DNA of 64,000 nucleotides from Entoloma clypeatum (Eukaryota > Basidiomycota > Agaricomycetes > Agaricales > Entolomataceae). The translations under genes were made by a program, and so were the position numbers. Shown here in pieces: positions 58,744 to 64,000 of the stretch. The DNA lies in contig OY751485.1 of the NCBI GenBank assembly GCA_963565915.1, forward strand, positions 3,720,001-3,784,000, written 5' to 3'. How positions within the stretch are numbered: the first letter of the stretch is position 1; each line of letters starts with the position of its first letter. The notes beneath the pieces were generated by a model that worked only from the letters and a program-made list of their open reading frames with translations, had not been told where the DNA came from and made no database searches.

Positions 58744-58767
58744 GATGATCACATGACCCTGTTCAGT
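58744..58767. promoter_or_regulatory. Divergent gap ALG14/CDC23 (24 bp)
   Basis: Only 24 bp separate the two start codons if CDC23 starts at 58768; 9 bp if it starts at 58753. Any promoter must overlap coding sequence of the partner gene, and the two 5' UTRs probably overlap in antisense. Confidence 0.4.
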
Positions 58768-61090
58768 ATGAACTCCCAAGATTTGAAACGAGCAGTGAAA
58801 GAATGCTCTGACAGAGGACTGTCAGTGGCATCCAAGTGGCAAGTTTTAATATATATTTCTCATTGTTATATTGAAAATAAAGAAAATTAGGGCCTCTGAA
58901 CTCCATCTCTCCACCAATCCCGCCTTCTCCACCTCCACTCCCGCCCCCGCCCCCGCCCCTCCGCCTCGTCACCCCCATGCCCCTCTCCTCCGCCCCTCTC
59001 AGCCCCTCCCAGACCTCGATAACCACGAGGAGGACACCATCGTCACCGCCCGTGCATGCCTTGAAGCCCGAGAGTTCAAGCGCACCCACCATCTCCTCCA
59101 AGCTTGCACCAGCCCCAAAGCTCGCTTCTTGAGCATCTACAGCCAGTTCATCGTAAGCTCTATCCCTCCCTCCAACCGTCATCTCCCTTAATCTCTTCTC
59201 CTCAAAGGCCTCCGAAAAAGCCGCACAGAGAGATTGGCATAAACTCGACAGTGCGTCACTCCCCTTTCCATGTCCCGGACTCCCCTCACCCCTCACCCCA
59301 ACCCAAGATAACCGCCACCAGCCACCCACACCTGTAAACACCGCTCTCAACGAGCTCCTTGAACAGGTCGTCCATGCCTCCGATCCCTGGCTCCTCTTCC
59401 TGTACGTTCAATCAATCCGTCGTGCCCATACGTAGTAAACCCCTCCAGGAAAGCTCTTTTCCTCTCCCGACTTTCAAGGCGCGAGGAAGCCATCGAAAGT
59501 GCCCTCCTCTCCATTGCATCCTTTCCTTGGAATTGGTCAGCCTGGACTTTACTCGCTAGCTGCATCGGTGACGGCGAAGAGGTCCTTTTGCAATCCATCA
59601 CCAGACCCCCCGCATCCTCGCTGACAACTCCATTCAGCTCTCATCTCTCCTTCAGCTCCTTCCATTGCCCCCGACTCATCCATTGGTTCACATGTTTCAG
59701 ATCAAAACTCTCAACGAATTGCACAACCCCTCCGAACACGAGCTCAGTCTCTGCGATCGTCTTCTCACTCAGGACTTCTTCCCAAACAGCCTCTGGATAA
59801 TGAGCCTTCGCGCATGTGTCCTTTATCATCTTCACGGTCCGTCTTTGCTCTAACCAACCCTCATCTTGTCTCATCCTCCTTCCAGATTTCGCTCAAGCGG
59901 AAGCTCAGTTTGAACGAATCCTGGCATTGGACCCGTATCGCATCGATGACATCGATGTCTTCTCCAACATCCTATATGTCACCGACAATCGACTCAAGCT
60001 GTCCAAACTCGCCCACGAGTTCCTAGCACTCGATAAAGATCGTCCCGAGATATGTTGTCTTGTCGGTTTGTCAATCAACCTACATTTCTCTTCGTTACAC
60101 TGTCCTTGATCCATTCCAGGAAACCATTATTCATTACGAGCCGAGCATGAGAAGGCTGTCAAATATTTTCGCCGCGCAACTCAGCTTGATCGCACTTACC
60201 TGTCTGCGTGGACTTTGATGGGTCACGAATATGTCGAAATGAAGAATTCCCATGCAGCGATCGAGGCCTACCGACGAGCTGTGGGTACGCATGAGGCAGC
60301 ATTCGTAACCCGGCGTAACCCAAACTAACTCATCTTTTTTGTATAGATGTTAACCGCAAAGATTATAGAGCTTGGTACGGCCTTGGACAAGCTTATGAGC
60401 TATTGAACATGCATAATTATGCTCTGCATTATTACCAACACGCCACGGCTTTGCGGTAATCTCAACCTGCCATGTACACAAGTGACATCCTTGACCTGCT
60501 GTCCCTAGTCCTTACGATGTTCGTCTGTGGCAAGCACAAGGAATGTGTTACGAAGAAATTGGACGGTCAGTTTCCTACCAGTATACCCAGCATTCATTCT
60601 CATATACACCTCGCACAGACTTCGGGAAGCTGTTGAATGTCTCAAACATGCTTTAATTCCAGCTGACCCCCACGAAATCACCATCAACTTGAAGTTGGCC
60701 AAGCTGCATCGTGCGCTCGAAGAATCTGCGGAAGCGGTCGCCTATCATCGAAGGGTTGTTGAAGTTTGTCAAGCCGACCGTTGAGTGCTTCTGCCCTTCT
60801 CTGTAAAACTGAGCTTATGCGCACTGTAACCAGTCCGCCCGATTCAAGACTATTCAAAGTCAAGTTTGGAAGTCGCCGAGTACAATATGCGAATCCCCAA
60901 CGGCGACCTCTATCTTGCACGAGACTACCTGGAAAGGGTTGCGGGCAGCAATTCAGAGGATGTTGCCAGAGCATCGGAATTGTTGAAACAAGTAAAGGCC
61001 ACTATTCAGGCCAAGACAATTGCTGAGGCGGAAGCTCGTGCACAGAAGAACCGCGATGCTGGCACCATCACGGAGGAGAAGAAGATGTAG
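58768..61090 (+). CDS. CDC23: Anaphase-promoting complex subunit 8 (Cdc23)
   Basis: TPR scaffold subunit of the APC/C ubiquitin ligase. The N-terminus [18 protein letters not shown] then joins SKW to ASELHLS through intron 58839-58890, which has a GC donor (AAGTG/GCAAGT). Pro-rich stretch after that, then tandem TPRs: [112 protein letters not shown]. The C-terminal helix is rich in Lys, Ala and Glu. About twelve exons were joined, the others GT-AG where checked. The start could also be 58753 (MTLFS). Stop at 61088-61090. Confidence 0.93.
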
Positions 61091-61185
61091 CATGTATGTA
61101 TGTACTAGCACCCAAATTTTGACCCGGCCCTGAACGAAAGCGTCTGAGGTCACGAGCTTGAGAATTTGCAAAGCACAACAAAACA

Positions 61186-62407
61186 ATGTCGAATGCTGGC
61201 CTTTTGGCGTCGCCCACCTGCGCTGATCCGCCATACACCCATTCCAATGTCACCCTTTCCACTTCTGTCGTTTCTCACCCAACAGCGGGGCCATCGACAC
61301 CGACTACCTTCCTAAATGTCAAAAAGATGACGGCAGAAGAATCAGACCTCTCCAGCAGGACAAGAGCGAGGTTATAGAGCATCATTTGCCCTCGACTTGA
61401 AGGTTTTCTGACCAGTGGCCACGTGTGTTAGATTTGCATCTCGTTTGGTGCAAGACCACACAGCGGTTTCATGTCCTGATGTCGACACCCCATTTGTCGA
61501 CACCGTCGAGTTGGTGAACAGACTCCTACCATACCATGTCTTTCAACAACCAAAGGAGGATTTGGAGCGTCTAACAACAACAGACAAGGGAAAGGGAAAA
61601 GCCATTCTGGAAGACGATCTGAGAAAGGAGATTGCAGGTATGTAAACCGACAGTCGTCATTCGAGTCGTTGTATACAATCAGATCCACAGAAACAAAATT
61701 TGCCCTTGAATGCTTCAAACGAAAGGAGGCACTCCAAACTCGATTTCGCAACGCAAAGATTCGCTCAGGCAAGGTGAGTGACGATCATCATGCTTTACCG
61801 CGTCAACCAGCTCAACGAGGCGGCGTCGCAGCGACCAGCACCTGACGACCAAGCCTATGTTCTCGCACAAGCAGTCCTCGATGCTGATAGGTCTGAAACC
61901 ACTCTTCTCAACAACGAATTGCGAAGCGCTCGTGCAGAACTCGAACGACGAGAGAAAGAGAAGCGTGTAGCAGCCACTTCCACACGCGCCGTCTACTATG
62001 GGGCGCCGCCACTTGGCCAACATACTTCAGCACAATCACCGTATTATCGCGGCTACTCGTACGCATATACGCAGATGTATGGTGCCCCTATACAGCCTGT
62101 GACGACCCCTGCATCCAATTATGCACCAGCCCAGACAGGCGGGGCGATCCCAGTTCAGCTTCCAGTTGCGTCTTTGCCAGCCCTCCATGCACTTGGAATA
62201 GTGCCCATCCCTGCGACATCTCTTCCTCCCGAAGGTCACCCACAGCCTCCCGCTGTCCTGCGAGGATCAAGTGTAAATGGAACCATGCTCAGTCTCGAAA
62301 TCAATGTCTCATTGCTCCAATCGTCTCAAATGAGTGGGCTCGCTCTTATATTGAACTCGTTGATGTCGAGGAGCAGCGCTGCTGCGTCGGAAACAACCAA
62401 GAATTGA
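61186..62407 (+). CDS. GLTSCR1-domain protein
   Basis: Four exons. The conserved GLTSCR1 block is assembled from them: RFASRLVQDHTAVSCPDVDT, PFVDTVELVNRLLPYHVFQQP, DDLRKEIAETKFALECFKRK, ALQTRFRNAKIRSGK, RPAPDDQAYVLAQAVLDADR and TTLLNNELRSARAELERREK. In animals this domain marks BICRA/BICRAL subunits of the non-canonical BAF (GBAF) chromatin remodeller; the fungal role is not established. The C-terminus is Tyr/Pro/Gln-rich and disordered. First intron about 61371-61429, others near 61637-61691 and 61773-61830. The start at 61186 is the first ATG, 95 bp after the CDC23 stop. Confidence 0.85.
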
Positions 62408-62539
62408 TTGAAATCGAAAATAACGTGTCAATACATAATAAATAGAGTTTCAACGTGAAAGCCCTAATTTAGGTTTGCTGGACCACTCTAGCATGACATT
62501 GAACTACTAGCCCTTCGCACTCTCTCACATCTCGAACCC

Positions 62540-64000
62540 ATGGCCAGTCCGTTGACGGCACCGTTATCCACAGATTGGCGGCGTCAAAGGCTGCTGAGGA
62601 TTGGGAGCAGCAACAACTTCCTTTCAGAAACGGAAGAAGAACCTGCCAGCTTTTATGCAGACAATACGTGTCCCTCATCTCCTACGGAACAAACACACCT
62701 AGAGTCATCCAGAACATCGTACGGCACGTTGGACCCTTCCCGCTATCACCAGCCCCGCGCTACCGAATCTCCAGCGCCTCGACAGTCAGTCCAGCATCGT
62801 GACTTGACCTTTCTACGCAGGACTCTCTCCAACTCAACATCTCCACTTCCCCCCACCTTGAGAGCACGCGCCCTGTCGAGATTGACGAATGAACGCCCTA
62901 TATCGGCGTACGATTCTCCTCTCAAAACTTCCGAAGACGACGCCACCCCAGATGCGGATGCTAGAATTAACGGCGTCCGTGTTTGGTACTCGTCTTTCTC
63001 TTCGATCGACTGGCTGCACGATGCGATCAAAGACTCAGTACGGTTTGCTCGACTCAGAAAAAGACGCCAGTCTCTTCGTGCTCGGGTCCGCCTGTTGGTC
63101 GATAAAAGCCTTGGTTGGTTGGTCGTGACGGTCGTCGGGTTTCTTACCGCCATCGTTGCCTTTCTCCTTGTAAGAAGCGAGCAATGGTTATTTGACTCCA
63201 AAGAGGGGTACTGCCGCGTGGCCTGGTGGAAAGCCAAGCACTTCTGTTGCTCCGGAACAAAAGACATTGCAGGTCGCCCTCGCGGTGGCAAAGTGGATTG
63301 TCCAGAGTGGTGCACGTGGGCCAGCGTATTATCGCAGGGCAGACGGGGTTTAGGCTCGGAGGTCATGGAGTATGTCTCCTACATCTTTATCGCGGTAAGG
63401 CTCACCTGTGTCCGTCAAACCATCGCGTCCTATTGACGAGATATCATAGGTCTCCTTGGCTTCGGTATCTTGCCTTCTTACAATATATCTAACCGATTCC
63501 ACAACTTTCACAACTCGTAAAGAGTCTGGTGTTTTGCGACCGGACTTTTCTGGCTCCGCTAAAGACAAACCATCGGAAACACTATCCAAACGCAAGGTCA
63601 TGTATTATGTAGGTGCCCCGATGTTTCCCCTGCACCAAGGATTGGCCTGATCGGCTACAGGCTGCTGGTAGTGGTGTCCCAGAGATCAAAACAATTTTGT
63701 CGGGTGAGCTGGCTATGGGCTTCCTCGACCCGTTCAACTCATCCTTGTGATCTAGGGTTTGTAATTCATGGTTACCTTGGTGGTCGAACTTTGTTCACAA
63801 AGGCAGTTGGTCTCGCGTTGTCTGTGGCATCTGGCCTTTCTCTTGGAAAAGAAGGTCCCTTCGTTCATATTGCCAGTTGCATCGGCAACATAGTCAGTCG
63901 CTTTTCCAGTAAATATGAAAACAACGAAGGTGCACCCCCCTTCCTTCATCCCGTGCGCTTCTCAACTCTAAAAGTTCTCACCCACTTCTAGCCAAGCGCC
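62540..64000 (+). CDS. CLC chloride channel/transporter (5' part)
   Basis: Partial: the gene runs off the right edge. The N-terminal cytosolic tail (about 150 residues) is Ser/Pro/Arg-rich. The first membrane span ([21 protein letters not shown]) follows a region with [23 protein letters not shown] motifs: [10 protein letters not shown] in the exon after 63660, then [21 protein letters not shown] and [20 protein letters not shown]. The GKEGP element carries the Glu gate position typical of CLC antiporters and channels. Fungal homologues (Gef1 type) work in Golgi/vacuole ion balance. Introns near 63394-63450, 63609-63658 and 63700-63757. The last exon in view ends near 63925. Confidence 0.92.

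Noticed and set aside
58657..58767. Poly-Glu N-terminal extension of CDC23
   Set aside because: The region is the antisense of the ALG14 poly-Leu anchor; the conserved Cdc23 N-terminus starts at 58768.
1..64000. tRNA, rRNA, CRISPR arrays, retrotransposon polymerase or integrase frames
   Set aside because: I looked for cloverleaf-like tRNA ends, direct-repeat arrays, and reverse-transcriptase or transposase motifs and found none that hold up.

Overview
This 64 kb window is nuclear DNA from a filamentous basidiomycete, most likely a mushroom-forming fungus (Agaricomycetes). The evidence is a set of eukaryotic single-copy genes cut by many short introns (about 45-65 nt), very short intergenic gaps, and protein types typical of basidiomycetes, such as a HAD/terpene-synthase-beta fusion and a UVDE endonuclease. 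No ribosomal RNA, tRNA, CRISPR array or bacterial operon was seen. I reconstructed 31 protein genes by joining exons by eye. Coordinates are genomic spans that include introns, from start codon to stop codon.

Layout. 1-2775 is gene-poor and holds a 2 kb imperfect palindrome with minisatellite-like arms. 2776-5660: HOB3 (BAR protein) and UVE1, divergent. 6203-9975: an unrecognised Ser-rich protein. 10277-13811: a Gyp5-like RabGAP and DASH subunit DUO1, divergent. 14331-16869: a viroplasmin-domain protein and ATG27. 17002-24666: DBP10 helicase, queuine tRNA-ribosyltransferase, a TM9 nonaspanin. 24721-28598: mitochondrial tyrosyl-tRNA synthetase, RPS23, a transglutaminase-like protein. 28714-34057: CDP-DAG synthase, topoisomerase I, complex I NDUFB3. 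34236-39160: HAD/terpene-synthase-beta fusion, COG2. 39260-44054: VPS8, followed by a MITE-like element. 44477-53359: FUN30 remodeller, then BET5, RMT2, a PRKRIP1-like protein and threonine dehydratase on the minus strand. 53476-64000: a PHD protein, a mitochondrial-carrier-like protein, U2AF1, ALG14, CDC23, a GLTSCR1-domain protein and a CLC chloride channel cut off by the window end.

The genes do not form a pathway. They are core cell functions: membrane traffic (COG2, VPS8, BET5, RabGAP, TM9, ATG27, HOB3), chromatin and DNA (TOP1, FUN30, PHD, UVE1, GLTSCR1), translation (RPS23, MSY1, TGT, DBP10) and mitosis (DUO1, CDC23).

Most notable points: ten or more introns must start with GC instead of GT to keep conserved proteins in frame; the RMT2 stop codon and BET5 start codon share one base (TAATG); several same-strand or divergent gene pairs are only 24-70 bp apart; a terpene-cyclase-type DxDTTS motif sits in the HAD fusion; and there are two inverted-repeat elements.
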